From: Salvator merianae
Lineage: Eukaryota > Chordata > Lepidosauria > Squamata > Teiidae
Reading direction: 5' to 3'
DNA: 64,000 bases
NCBI GenBank assembly: GCA_003586115.2
Contig: QVOM02000101.1
Span: forward strand, 25,836,901 to 25,900,900
The position numbers were made by a program, and so were the translations under genes. How positions within the stretch are numbered: the stretch's first letter is position 1; every line of letters starts with the position of its first letter. Shown here one piece after another: positions 21,972-34,639 of this stretch. Below the pieces are notes generated by a model. It did not search any database, was not told where the DNA came from, and saw only the letters and a program-made list of their open reading frames with translations.

Positions 21972-22046
21972 CTGTACTGGTATTTAGACAGCAGGCTCCT
22001 ATTCTGGGATATAATCCAGAATAAAGCCCAGTGAAGAAAGGTCTCA
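21972..22046. mobile_element. family C MITE fragment
   Basis: Keeps CTATTCTGGGATATAATCCAG and the AGTGAAGAAAGGTCTC terminus. The left arm is eroded. Confidence 0.55.
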
Positions 22047-22102
22047 AAACAGAAAAATCTGCTATGTTCTGAAATTCACTTGGCTGTTACATGGATCGTC
22101 AT

Positions 22103-22142
22103 CAATAAATAAATAAATACATAAATACATGGGGGGGGGGGA
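22103..22142. repeat. (AAAT)n plus G-run
   Basis: AAAT/AAAC-type tetramers followed by an uninterrupted run of about ten G. Confidence 0.85.
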
Positions 22143-22502
22143 GAAGGAAACAGGACCATTTTTTTTTTTTAATGCATTTCCATTAGTTAGAAACCACAAC
22201 AGAAATTCTTTTCAGGCAATCTGAAGATTTTTCTATTAGTTCTCAGATCAGTGAAAATTGTAGTGACTCAGCTAGTTGGGTTGGGATTGGTGTTTGGTAT
22301 ATCCAGCTTGCTTCTGTTTTTCACAATGCTTATAAATCTATAATTCTCACACACACAGGTGGGAGAGGAGAATATTAGATAGCACTGTATATATCCTTAA
22401 CCTTTCCTCTACCAAATTATACAGTCTTCAAATTCACAGAAAGGATACAAACAATAAACCACAACTTCCAAACTTGTAAAATGGGAGGCTATAGGAGTAT
22501 TT

Positions 22503-22905
22503 GGGCATTTTTGCACTTGCCACATTAGAACAAGATAACTATCCTGTTCTAAAGTGGAATGGACTACGCAATGTGGGCACCATCTGCACTGCAGGGCCCC
22601 AGACAGGAATACCAGCAGTGCAAATGCTGATATCCTGCTCCTGATCTTCACCATGACAGTGGCCAGAAAGTGTCTGGAGCACACAGCCGAAGCTGCAGCC
22701 ACAGCACACCACGCAGCCGTGTATTTGGACCTGGAAGCTAGCTGCTCCCAGTCAAGTTGTGGAGCACAATTTAGTGCTCCACAGCTAGCCACAATCAAGA
22801 GCAGCTGGAGCCTTCTCCCAATCATGCAGACCTCTGTAAAGTATGGAGGCACTTGGCTAGTGAGCACCCCTGATGCTCACTAGTTTAAAGTGTAGTCAGT
22901 CCTTT
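22503..22905 (+). mobile_element. family B MITE, forward orientation
   Basis: It opens GGGCATTTTTGCACTTGCC, followed at once by a hairpin (ACATTAGAACA-AGATA and TATCCTGTTCTAA). The central palindrome lies at 22758-22783. The right side has GCTCACTAGTTTAAAGTG and a worn terminus. No coding capacity; the 152- and 109-residue frames here are chance. Confidence 0.75.
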
Positions 22906-25214
22906 GTTGTTGCTGTTTTCTATATTTAACAATTACTGCAGAAGACAAACTGTGAAAATTCAGAACGAGCAGAATAACTGTGGAGCATGGATTATTGGAC
23001 TTTAATTTTTAAATGAGCTCAGACATCTGTGAAATTTAAACCCCAGGGCCAACAATTTGTGTGACACTGTGTTAAAAAGGGAACAAAGCTTTGAGATGCA
23101 AATTCCAAGCCTTGTGTTGCATCAGAGCAGGTAACCTTGCAAACAACCTTCGCATATATTGCCACTATCCTGACACTGCTTTATTCTGCCTAATGTCTCC
23201 CATATGCATCTGTTTTTCTTTTCCCCTTTCTAATCAAGTTGACAGCACTTCTCAGTTCACTTTATACCACAACTGATTTTCCAAGAAAGCTAGGCTAGAC
23301 TGTTATTAACCTCCCTTGTACTATTATTACTCAAATTCTCTCCTTCAAGATAAGCAGATCATTGAGTGAGATGATCTTTGCATATGGGGCATTATTACAC
23401 ATACAGAAAAAAGTATTGCAAATGTCAGACTATTACTAGGGTCATTAAAGTCAGGGCATGATATTTCTGAATTTGATGTTTTTAACCTTTTGAAGAGTTA
23501 ATCAACAGACATAGACATTTATTCATGTCTGCTCTGAGAGGAGTTTTGTTTATTCTTCAGTGTAGGTGTACATGCACCATCATAAAATTAGGTTACAGTT
23601 GATAAACTTGACACTAAGTATTAATAATTCCTAGTTAGCCATTTTTAAGTGTCCCCTTTATTTGAATAAAGAGCTTGTAATCTAAGTAAATATTCTTGTT
23701 TCAAAAGGGGGGGAAATATTTTCAATTTAATTAGGACAAAAGATCACTTGTTTCAGTGAACGCTATTTACAGCAGTATTCCTTGGGCTAGAAATTATGGG
23801 CTGGTGTGACAGACTAGACATGAGTGAAGACCCTCGTTGGACTTCTTCATCACATATAGAAATGGAATTTAATCAGTCCTTGCCTAGCCCCTTCCTCTGT
23901 GAATTTCCTCTCTCACATTTACAATCTCTGACAAGGTCAGCCAAACTGTGGCAGGATCCACACAGGAAGTCAAGAAGTGCTACAACTGTAGTGCCTCCCC
24001 TTTTAAGCAATATCACAATGGCACCAGAGATGCAGCTGTATATGAAATGCAGACACTGTTCTCTGCACACCTGTGCTCCCCACCATCAATTATGAAGCTG
24101 AGTCCTTGAAATTGACAATGGTGAGAGGGCTTTGAAGAGCTCTGAGGGCGCTTTAAACTTCTCTACCACTAAAAGGAATCCTTATTTATTAGATCATAAT
24201 TTGAATTATAATCAAATAATAAAAATCAATTAAATAGCTAACTCTCAATAAGAATAGCAAGATCCCCATATTATGAATTAGGTGCCTGTGAAACTCTAGA
24301 AGGGAGTGGCACCCACATGCTGCATGCCCCCTTGGACCCATATCTAACCTCCAAAGAGGAATCCACCCTCAAGGCAACCTTTTCTCAGTGCAGGATAATA
24401 TATGCTGCCCTTAGGCACCTATGCCGCTGCTGAATGACTGGATGGTGCCAACAGGGGAAACTTTTTTAGGTTGCTGTCCACCTGGTCCAATCAAGAGACA
24501 TGCAAAAAAAGGTCCATTTCTGAGGTTTTATGTGTGTTACTTAATGGACCTGAGCAAAAACTTTCAAGCCAGGAACATTTGTCCCTTGGTTTTGCTGTTT
24601 GCAAAGGTAGGAAGTAGCAGGTATGTGGAAGGCCTTCTATGTTTATTGGAATATTGGTCAGAAGTAGATGCAGGTACTTCAAGTAGGGAAAATATATATA
24701 TATTTGCGGCTCACATTAGAAAATATAACCAAGACACCAATTTCAATCTACAACTAAAACTTAAGATAATAATTTTATCTCTGTGATCCATTAATTACAT
24801 TTTGAAATCCAGTTTAGAACAAAGTATTTTTTTTCTAAAAATATAAAAGCACTTCTATTTTTGATACTTTTCAATGAGAAATTGTTCAATTTCTGTTTGT
24901 TATTCTCAAGCAGAGTAATCATACATATCTGCTAAAAAATCAGGTGTCACTTATCTGATAGATAACATTTCTAAAAACCATGTGCCCACAGAATATCAGA
25001 AACCTGCCGTATCTGACTCTTGCATCTTCTATGTATTTGGACCCTTATGTTTTTATCTACATAAGGAAATGTAGTTAGTGAGAAACAATGACAAGGGACA
25101 ACTGTACATGTAAACGGGGGGGGGGGAGTGGCCAACACTTCAACACTTAAAATTCCCAGTACTGTATGATAAATAGAAACAAAAATGTCCATGTCTGAGA
25201 TGTTTGATGTAGGC
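22906..25214. other. unassigned non-coding DNA (2.3 kb)
   Basis: No element, exon or RNA gene recognised. Open frames reach 121 residues but show no domain. Confidence 0.45.
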
Positions 25215-25495
25215 CATGTTCATATATAAGAGCCTTCTTGGTGGTGACCCCCCAGACTAGGGAATAGCCTCCCCTCTGAGGTGGGCCAGGCATCTCCATT
25301 ATATGCTTTTAGGAGATTAATGAAGATAGCCTATTTACTTTGACCCTTGGCTCAGGAAACAGCTCCTCCTACCCACTTTCAGGCATTGTTATTGTTTTTA
25401 ATGGGTTTGTTGCAAATTTTGTTTTACTGTTGTAACCCACCCTGAGACCTTCAGGTATAAGGTAGGATAAAAATGCAATTAAATAAATAAACAGA
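25215..25495 (+). mobile_element. L2-clade LINE 3' end
   Basis: Related to the fragment at 9060. It holds CTAGGGAATAGCCTCCCC, GAGGTGGGCCAG and the 3' UTR with CCCTGAGACCTTCAGGTAT and AGGATAAAAATGCAATTAAA, ending in AAAT repeats. Confidence 0.75.
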
Positions 25496-26129
25496 AACAA
25501 ATTGACCCATAGAATAATGTTCTCTTCCATTTGGCTGATGTCCTAACATGCAGGACTTTGATATGGTCTTCAGAATCCATAGGTAGAATCCAGGCACCAT
25601 CACAGAATCAGAAAGGCTTTTTACCTGTAGTGCTGACTGCTGGAAAGTTTTGACAGCACCATATGAGACCTGTAGAAATCCAGATTTCTACAGTGCTCTA
25701 CAGGCTGTACCACACTGCTGATGGAATCTGGACAGCTGTGCCACACAGACATTGGCACCGTGCCACACAGATATTGACGCTGCTGGGTTGTGTACAAACA
25801 ACTAAACTCTACAGTACAATTGTGTTTCAAGACTGGAGGATCTCAGCCATTAAACTGTCAGAAAAAAAGATCAGGATGAGCAATTGAACTTAACATAAAG
25901 GTTTCTGGTAAATACTAATTTCTGTTCTTACTCAGATTGCATATCTATGAGGTAAATTAAAATCTAAACTCTTAAGTGTTACTGAAAATGCTAAAATGAG
26001 CAACTTAATCATTCACATCTGGGGTCTGGTAAGACCTGGGGAGCCTGATTCAAAACATTTTAAACCTCTGCTATCAATCCATCCCCCACTCCGGCTTTAA
26101 CGTCTCACAGAATTTTGCTATCTTGCTCA
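25496..26129. other. unassigned non-coding DNA
   Basis: No feature recognised. A C-rich G-run lies just upstream at 25118. Confidence 0.4.
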
Positions 26130-26461
26130 CAGGACTGGGCATTGTGCAGCCCGATCCAGCATTGCAGACCTGATCTGGGCTTCATGCAGGCCCAATCAGG
26201 CCCAATTTCCCCATAGCACATGCACAATGGGCACGCCACACCAAAGATGGCTGCCACAGTGTAGGTAAGTGCAAATGGAACCTTACTTGAAGCTCACTAT
26301 GAGTTCCAGGTAAGGTCCCAGACTACAATTTATTGCACCTGTAGTAGAAGCAATTGGGAGCAAATGAAGCCCACTCCTGGTCACTTTGGCTGACTTGTCG
26401 TGTGGACGCACTTGGATAGCAAGCATGATAGATGCTTGCTACCATCAATTGTGAATAAGCC
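26130..26461 (+). mobile_element. family B MITE, long subfamily, decayed
   Basis: Matches the right half of the element at 46270: CCAAAGATGGCTGCC, a GTAAGTGCAAATGGAACCTT segment, a worn CTTGAAGCTCA / GAGTTCCAG hairpin, the GCACTTGGATAGCAAGCAT block and a terminus near GTGAATAAGCCT. The left half is not clear. Confidence 0.55.
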
Positions 26462-28156
26462 TACAGTCTCCGCATGGCCCTGTGCCAGACAGTGGTGCCT
26501 GGAGCTGCCAGAGCTGTAGACCTGGATGGGCACAGGTGAGGGACTTGAGGGTGGAGCCACAGAAGATCAGAAGGACAAGATCAAAGGGGGTCAAAGAGAT
26601 GAAGACAGAGGGGTCAAGGAGGCAGGACCAGGTGCCAACATTCCCATGGGGCAAATATATATTGACTAATAGAGTTCAGAAAACATTGACATAGTTCAAG
26701 ATAAGGACTTTGAAATTAAATATATTCAGATTGTAAATATGTGATCTGAAAAGAAGTTTATCTGAAGTGAATATAACTTACAAAACAATTTTAAAAGTGA
26801 GTTTCTGACCAGCATTGTCCTCAAGATACATGATGATTATTAACTGAACAGAAATGGGAGGGGGCAACCTCATAAAATTACAGCATTTATAAAGCAAGCA
26901 AACAACTCATAAAGCTTTTTTTTTTTTTTCTTTAACATTTTCTTAAACAAGGCCATGAATGACAGTCCTATACAGACTTGTCCAGGGGTGAGTTCCAATA
27001 GTTTTAATTACAGTAAATTCTGAATAGGTGTGCATGTTGTTGTTGCTGCTGCTGCTGTTATATTTATTAATCACCTTTTTAAAAGAAATCCAAGGTGTCT
27101 TATTGTAAGAAACTCAGAAACACAAAAGCACAGCACAAAACACTTCAACATAAATCCACTGTACTAAATGTCCCCCCAAGCCCCAGGCTACAGCATAATC
27201 AGTCCCCTGTATATACACAGGAAGATAACATTATTCTATTGTGGAAGCCAATGGTCTCAAAATCAGCTCGTCTATGTCATGATCACTAGGGAGTTTATAA
27301 TAATATCAATCTTCCTTTCAAAGAGCTATAATACAATTTTGATACAGAAATGTGCTATATAAGTTTATTAATTATTAACTTCACCACGATTGTATAGGCA
27401 ATACTTCTATCAAGTTTGAATTGAACATGTAAAATGTAAATGTCAAATACTTACCATTGCCAGCTTTACACTAGTACCTTGTTCACATGTCAACAAAGCT
27501 TTAATAACACAGCAAAAAAATGCACACTTCATGAATGAGCTTTTCCTTGCTCTTGCACTGGTTTGAAGAGCTGAGGAAACACTAATTCAAAATGCTAGGT
27601 TCAGCCTTTTTTTTTCAGATGTACACCTTTCTTCTTTTGTTATTCTCCATCCCTTACCTCATCGCTGTTGAACTTCGAAACACTTGCTAAGACTGCAATT
27701 ATTCCTCTAAAAAACAACTAGAGTTATCCATGTTTCTTCCACACAAGCCAAGAAGCAGTCTTTCCATGCATTTTTGCAAAAAGGTTATTATGCAATCTGC
27801 ACATTGACCATTCTGCATTCAGATTTAACATAATAATAGACAGAGCAAGTAAAGCAAACTGCTGATGAGCAAGGAGATTAGGAGGCACAGAAAGGATCCA
27901 CTGAAGAAACCAGCAAGCCAACAGAAGAAGTGACTTTCCCCTCTGCCATGGTCTGCCACTTTCTGCAGCAGTGTGTGTGCTGGTTGAGCTCCTCACTCAT
28001 TGCGCCTTATTGACTTTGGCTCTGGAAGGAGAATCAAGGAAAGCAAGCTACTGACAGCAAGAAGTCCAGCCAGCAATGTGCAGGATGAAAATGCACCTAC
28101 TACTACATTTAGCATACTGAAGAAAGCAGCAGGACCATTTTCATCCTGGACTCCTT
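26462..28156. other. unassigned non-coding DNA (1.7 kb)
   Basis: Contains T-runs and a TTG/CTG-rich patch near 27037-27060. No gene recognised. Confidence 0.45.
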
Positions 28157-28880
28157 GGGCCTTTTCGCACTGTAGCGGTAGACCGTTCTTGTCCGCTCGC
28201 TAAGAACGGAGCTTTGACACTGCCGTGGGCGCGCGCCCCACCCTAACCGAACCACTCCGTACCCGAACCCAACCCGAAGCTGGGTAAGGCAAGACAAGTA
28301 CTTACCTGTCTTGATTCCAACCTGTGCAATGGGGCGAGGATCGGGCATGGTGCTTTCGCACTCCGTTCGTCTTGGGGTTCCCTTCCGTCGCTCTGACATT
28401 GGCGGATGTGGTCATTTCCCGCATGCACTGCTCCTCACTACGAAGCCGCCGCCGACTTCGTACTATACTTCGTACCCACTTCGTATTGTACTTCATACCC
28501 ACCGTGTTCTGTACTTCGTCCCCGCTTCGTGCCCACTTTGTACTGTACTGCATACCCACTTCGGCCCCGCTTCGTCTCAGCTCCGTCTTCATCTCGTTGA
28601 CTACAGAGTACGATACGTAGTTCCTTTCCGTCGCCACGGAAGTGACGCCGCTGGGACGGAGCGCTCCACCGATCGTGAGCATGGGAGGGAGGGACATCCA
28701 GCGGATGCGGCAGGCGTGGAAATGAACAGGGCAACGGAGCGTTCGCACTCACGCAGAGGACGACCAGCTTCAGGTACGTTTTAATTAAAATCAGTGCGAA
28801 TGGGAGGGACCTCTCCTCATCTGCACCGGCCTGAAGCAGGCTAATTAGATTGTTCCGCTTGCCTCAGTGCAAAAAGGCCC
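28157..28880 (+). mobile_element. family A MITE copy A3, chimeric (724 bp)
   Basis: The left ~200 bases, from GGGCCTTTTCGCACTG to a GGTGCTTTCGCACT block, match A1 and A5. The rest differs: many short repeats of ACTTCGTA and CCCACTTCG (about 28437-28570), then a CpG-rich segment and a right end CAGTGCAAAAAGGCCC. The triplet CTT on both sides is a perfect 3-bp candidate target duplication. No coding capacity. Confidence 0.8.
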
Positions 28881-30602
28881 CTTGTCAAGCTCCTTGTTCA
28901 TCATGCTGGACCCATTGCATTCCTTAGTGTACCAAAAGGCTCCTGTTGCTTTGTTCAGTGGGCTGAAGCAAGGGGAAGCATTGGCCTACTGAGAACAGCA
29001 TCAGGCACATTTCGATGCACTGAGGAAAGCAGCAGGACCAGCATGATGAGCAAGGTGCTTGGGCAGGAGTCCATGATTTTAATGCACCCACTGGTGCATC
29101 AGCCCATCAAAGAAAGCAGTGGGAACATTATCATTGTGCTTATCGTACTGCATCTCCTGCATTCCTCTGTGCACCCACGTTATGCTACCCTCAGCACAGT
29201 CAAAGCCTGGGTATTCAAGACAATGACATCTTCTAGCTTGTTATACTTGTGAGGAGGAGCTATGGACACATGTGAAAAAGACAGAAAATTGACTACAGGA
29301 ACTAGGAAATTGAAAACAGAAGGTGGCTTATTTTTTTTTTGCACATTAAGCAAAGTCAGTGATTAACAACCCGCTACCTGAAGTAAATTCTTACTGTCTT
29401 CATAATTAAATGTATGCTGCTGCAAACATTTAATTTGCGTTGTGGGAGACAATGGGCGATCTTCAAATACTTATTACTGCCCTTGGTGCCGGAAATAGTC
29501 ACCTCCTATTTCAGTCTCCCAAAGGAGTTTGTTTTTTGCAGAGCTGGATTTCTCCTCTGAGGTTGCCTCTTTAGGATGAGTCATCATCAGGATGGCATGC
29601 AGGCCATTGTGTTACCATCATACTGAACTCACCATTTTCAGTCACTACTTAGCAAGCCTGACTGGAGAATTCAGATTCTGCATGTAAAATTCCTGATGAT
29701 AGAATGGTCATTTCAGAGCATCAACCATTTGGCCAAAGCCCTTCCATCCTCATTATCATTGCTATTATCCTTCATCAGCCCACATCCAGGTGCTATATAG
29801 ATGAAGCCTTGATCATTTTAGGCTATTTCTCCCCCCTACAATTTGTAATTTGTGGTTCATCTTTATAAAAGTTGTTGGCCTATAGTATATGATAATCAAG
29901 TTTTTGTTTTGTTTTGCTTTTTCCTATCAAAGCAAGATAAATATAAATTAAAATGTTTAACTTAAAATGAATCTGGCAGAAGTCAGGGCTATTGAGAAAT
30001 GTTTATGGTCTTGATGCTGGAGAAAGAAGGGAAAGAAAATATTAATCTAAAGCCATCATATATAATGCAACCACTAAGTGTTCCACTGATTTATAACATT
30101 AAAAACTTTACATCCATTGCAACCCCTAAGATTACTCTGATTTATTACATTGTGGACATTGAAGTATACACTGAAAACGTCAGTCAACCTCAAAACTTGA
30201 AATGCACCTGAAACAGTACCTGCCAGTGAACCAGGATATGTGGTAGTGGTAGTGGTGGTAGAATTGTCCCCAGAATGGATTTGACTGTTTCCTCTGACCC
30301 TAAATATAGCAAAGGTCACATCTTCATTCAATTGTAAATAAGCCTTTGTTAAACACTTAATTCAGCCAGGTTGTATAGCTCCTTACACTGAAGGGACTTG
30401 AAGCAGTTGCAAGGGACTTGGGTTTTCACTGAAAGCACCAATTGTTATTTGGCTATATGACAATCCCTGCAAGTCTTTCAGACTTTTTCTTGATAGGCGT
30501 TCTTGTCCATATTCACATTGATAGTCATTATCCTAGGACAGGGCAGGTCCTAGCATGGGTTGCTTCTGGCATGGAACAAGATCATCAGTATTGGGACAGA
30601 TT
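28881..30602. other. unassigned non-coding DNA (1.7 kb)
   Basis: Nothing recognised; short frames only. Confidence 0.45.
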
Positions 30603-30940
30603 GGGCCTGTTCGCACTTTCCACACTAGAATGGGCTAATTAGCCCATTCTAGCATGGAACAGACCCCATCGTGCAGACACCATCTGCACCATAGGGCCTG
30701 ATAACAGACCCAAAGCCGGATAATGATGCTTGCCAGTGCAAACGCCATTATCCATTACTGATGCTCACCATGTCAGCGGCCGGCAAGCGGCCGGCCGCTG
30801 CCATGGCAACTGCAGCTGTGCGAGGCCCCAATCGAGCCCACGCTGCCGCGATCGGGCACCGGAACACCGGACGGGGTGCAGTGTAGCCTCGTCCAGTGTC
30901 CCTGGCCCAATGCTTGCTAGTTACAAGTGCGAACAGCCCC
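30603..30940 (+). mobile_element. family B MITE, long subfamily, deleted copy
   Basis: Opens GGGCCTGTTCGCACTT with a hairpin (ACTAGAATGGGCTAA and its inverse) as at 46270. It shares the ACAGACCCCATCGTGCAGAC and GATCGGGCACCGGAAC segments, and ends AAGTGCGAACAGCCCC. The internal hairpins of the 745-bp copy are deleted. Confidence 0.75.
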
Positions 30941-31045
30941 TTTGTCCCATCTCAACCCTGTTTTTCTTTGTCAGCTTTGAAGCCAGTATGGGGGCCTCCA
31001 AATTACAGGCTTGAAGACACCACACCCTCCCTGATTCCCCCCTCA

Positions 31046-31690
31046 CCCATTGGACAATAAAATAATAATAAAGAAAATTATAGGCCTATCAAGTTAATAT
31101 CCATCCTGGATAAAATTCCCAAGCATTTGATGCATATAATTTGCTCAAAGATAGCAATACAGAATCTGTAAGGGAAAGAAGTTCTGTCTAACCAATCTTC
31201 TAGAGCATTTCAAGAGTGTTAACAAACATAAGGATAAGGATGAGTTGATAGGCATCACGTACTTAAATTTTCAAAAGTCTTTGATACAGTTCCTCACCAA
31301 AGACTTCTTTGTAACAGTCATGAAATAAAAGAACAGATCTAAGTATGGAAATATTGGCTCAGGAACAAACAAGAGAGTAGGCATAAATGGATGTGTTTTT
31401 TTGTTTTTCTTATTGTTGTTTTTCCATAATGATGTAACAAGTGGAATCCTCCAAGGTTAGGTTCCGGAACCAGTCCATTTCAACATATTTATAAATGATC
31501 TAGAGTCAGCTATGACCAGTAGAAGAACCAGCTTTTCTCATGACACCAGATTGTTCAGAGTAGTAAAAACAAAAAGGGGCTGTGAAGAGTTCCAAAGGGA
31601 TTTCTACACACTGGAGGACTGGAATCAAAATGGCAGATCCCATTCAATGTAAAGTGATGTACATTGAAGCTAACCATACTAACAACTCCA
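31046..31690 (+). pseudogene. decayed CR1-type reverse transcriptase fragment
   Basis: Reading the plus strand gives scattered LINE reverse transcriptase motifs broken by stops: CLTNLLEHFKSVNKHKDKDE, then GITYLNFQKS (a worn F-A-F-D block), SGILQG and FNIFINDLES, then DTRLFRVVK in place of FADDT, and FQRDFYTLEDW. Order and spacing fit CR1/L3. It is far older than the copy at 3577-7890, with the catalytic Asp pair region degraded. Neither end of the LINE is present. Confidence 0.8.
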
Positions 31691-34037
31691 TACGTTAATA
31701 GGATCAGAGCTGACTGTGATTGATTAGGAAGGAGATCCTAAGGTAGTGGTAGAGAGTTTGATGAAAATGTCAACACATTTTGTGGCCAGGGGCCCATAGA
31801 ATGGAACAGGGAAGCATGTGGAAGGATGCACACCTCTTTGTCCCAATTTTACAAGGGATCCAACTTTGGTGACACACCAAATTGTGCTGCCAAAATGAAT
31901 CCCCCCTGGGCTCTGAGGCTAGCCATCAGAGAACCTAGAAGTTGACTCTGAAGATCATGCAATCTTTGGAAGCACCAGGAGGCTGTCCCAGAAGAGTTGT
32001 CTGAGTACAGAACATTTACTCTGGGACACTGGGATCATTTCTGCCACCAGAACCACTCCAGTCTCGCCTGGTCCTGCTGGACCAGGCCAGTCAGATAAAT
32101 ATGGAAATGGCCCTTTCCCTGGTATATTCATTTTTGTTCTCTATTATTTTTGAACTTCCTTTTTAATGTCATGTTTTGGGGATAGGTTCTTTGTTACTCT
32201 TTCAACCTTATGCTTGCACTATGGCTTTTCTTTTGTACAGAATAGGCTGGAAATCCCAGGAGAACAAACCTCCTTATGAGTTGGAAACAAGAAAGAAGAA
32301 TAAAATGTCTCCTGGGAATCTGATGCTTCTGTTGATTTTGGTCCTAGCTGACACATGGAAATGCAAAATAGAGATATGTTTCTGAGGTCTCTTGAGTGTC
32401 CTGTGAATTCCAAACAAACAGATTCTGAAGGACAGAAGGATTGGAGGGAGGGAACAAGAGGGAAATCATTAAAATGTTTTAGAATACTGAAATGAAAGAA
32501 CAACCTTTGTTTCGGCAACATATAAAAGATATGGCTTCAAATGTATGCTTCATCAAATAGAAAATAGAGACTTGAAGGAGAGATCTTAGGCAAATCCCAG
32601 TAGAGAAAGTAATCAAAAGCAGAACAAATTCAATTTGTGTTAAATAATATTGATTGCACTTTGCCTATGAGTATCCCAATCTACAGATATGCTAGGGTTT
32701 TCCTGGCCCTGCTGAAATTTTCTGTAAGGGTCATCATTTCATTAAAGCTGGAATAAACAACCTTTTCCTTTATAGGTCCGCTAGGCCCCAGAAAAAGTGG
32801 AATGCAGAATTCTTTGACTCGGAAGAAGGTTCTAAGACTTTATCTTAATATGAGACAGCAAGAAGTCATCCTCATTATTGTTATTATTTGAACTGATATT
32901 TTGATTGCATTTCTCTAATGGAATTTTCAACAGGAATAATGCTATTTTGAGGAATCACATCTTTTCCATGGGTCAAATTTAGGGAGAAAATATTTGGCTT
33001 CATCAGTATTTAGGCATATGGGAATACACCACACATTCTTGTATTTATTCACCTGTGACTTTGGCTGAATCAGTGTCAGTATTTACATTATTTTTATTAT
33101 CACACTGATCCTTTGAAGACCCTCTGAAATCCATGCTCCCCGGCTTCTTCCATACTTTCAGAGGATTACATTCTTTAAGGAATGCATCTAATTTTGCATA
33201 GAAATTCTTAAAGCTCAGTTGGTTTTACAAAGAAGAAAATGGAATAAATATTAGATGTTTATTATTAAAATAAATGTCTGGTTGAACAAGGAATCATTCT
33301 GTTCTTGACTTATCATTTTGCTCATTGTAGGCATAGAATCTAATAGAAACATATTTTTTCTTATTATGTGCAATGTTAGTAGAATTGCTGGGCCTAAGAA
33401 AGTAAATGTTCTTCTTCCTTCCAATTGCTGAATTAATTATCTTCAGCGGATGGAAGCTGAAACAGCTTCTTCTTTGTCAGTGTGAACTTTATCATTTCAG
33501 CACATGAACCTATCAAGTACCTGTGCAAGGAATTAAATTCACTTGGAAATGTGACCAAACACTTTCTGCTGTGTTATTTCCAAGAAAAAATGGCTACATT
33601 AAATCATGTGTACTGCAATTAGAGCTTGTCTCATAATTGCCCAGAAAATGGTAAGAAAATGGGCAAGTGTCTAAGAATGGGGTTAAGGAATACTATAGTT
33701 TAAACCTTAACTCATCTTAAGTAAGGCAACTTCTACAAGATGGTGGTAACAGCACAACCATCAAACATCACACCTAGGGGAACTTTTGTACCCTATTTCA
33801 GTGTTTCTACCCAGGACTGTTTTGCAGTGCACAGGAAACATCCACGGAAGTCAGATATTTTCCTGTGTTCTGCACCAAACAAAGCACTCAAAGATACATC
33901 CTTATGGTGCAGAGAGAAGAGAAAATGATTATAAGACATGTCAATGTTTTTCCCATAGCTCTGTTGTTATAGTATACTAATAAGTGCTTATGGTGGAGTA
34001 AGAGCTCCCAGAGTATAGGAATACCCATATCCTGAGT
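31691..34037. other. unassigned non-coding DNA (2.3 kb)
   Basis: Old and AT-rich. No gene or named repeat can be supported. Confidence 0.45.
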
Positions 34038-34334
34038 AGGGATGTGCAAATTTTGATTCACATTCAAAAATTCATGTGGAATTTCATTTTCATAAATTTT
34101 TGCATTTACAGTTTTTGATCAAAAATGAAAAGTCTATTCTTTTGTGAAAATGAAATTTGTTGAATTTTCACAATTTTTACACACTCAATAGCATTTTCAA
34201 TGGGAAAACATTGCAATGTGAAAACGAATGCAAAAAAAATGCATTTTTGACAATGAAATTTGCTGATGAAGTGAAAGTACAGATTTTCATTTGAAAACAA
34301 ATCAAATATGATTTTTTTTCCATGCGCATCCCTA
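34038..34334. mobile_element. hAT MITE with 8-bp target duplication
   Basis: 297-bp element with ends TAGGGATGTGC and GCGCATCCCTA. Flanks ATCCTGAG (34030-34037) and ATCTTGAG (34335-34342) match at seven of eight bases, the 8-bp duplication expected of hAT transposition. The body is AT-rich with repeated TTTTCA/TGAAAA motifs. Confidence 0.85.
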
Positions 34335-34432
34335 ATCTTGAGCTCTAAGAATGTTCTTGTGATGCAATGGGTGCACCGATCAATCCCAAGGTGCCATAAA
34401 GGCCCTATGCAGATCTTGTCTAAATCCTAAGT

Positions 34433-34608
34433 ACTTAAGAATATAAGAAGAGCTCTGCTGGATCAGACCACAACCCATCTAGTCTAGTATCCTGTCTCAT
34501 ACAATAGCCCACTAATTGCTTCTGGCATTCCCAAGCAGAAGACAAATGGCTTTTAGAGGCAATATATAAGCATCAATTCTAGTAGCCATTGACACTTTTG
34601 TCTTTAAA
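34433..34608 (+). mobile_element. CR1/L3-like LINE 3' fragment
   Basis: The text AAGAGCTCTGCTGGATCAGA, CCATCTAGTCTAGTATCCTG and TAGTAGCCATTGACAC follows the order of a repeat common in reptile genomes, which I take to be a CR1/L3-type 3' region. The family assignment is from memory. Confidence 0.55.
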
Positions 34609-34609
34609 A

Positions 34610-34637
34610 CAATAAATAAATAAATAAATAAATAAAT
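34610..34637. repeat. (AAAT)n microsatellite
   Basis: About seven AAAT units directly after the LINE fragment, perhaps grown from its tail. Confidence 0.95.
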
Positions 34638-34639
34638 AT

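Noticed and set aside
22409..22883. 152- and 109-residue opposite-strand frames
   Set aside because: They overlay a family B MITE and have no conserved domain.
28302..28784. 148- and 157-residue frames in A3
   Set aside because: Open because the sequence is CpG-rich and repetitive; opposite-strand frames are equally long and no domain is seen.
31046..31690. Endogenous retrovirus remnant
   Set aside because: Motif order fits a non-LTR LINE reverse transcriptase (GILQG, FNIFINDLE); no LTR, primer site, protease or integrase is seen.
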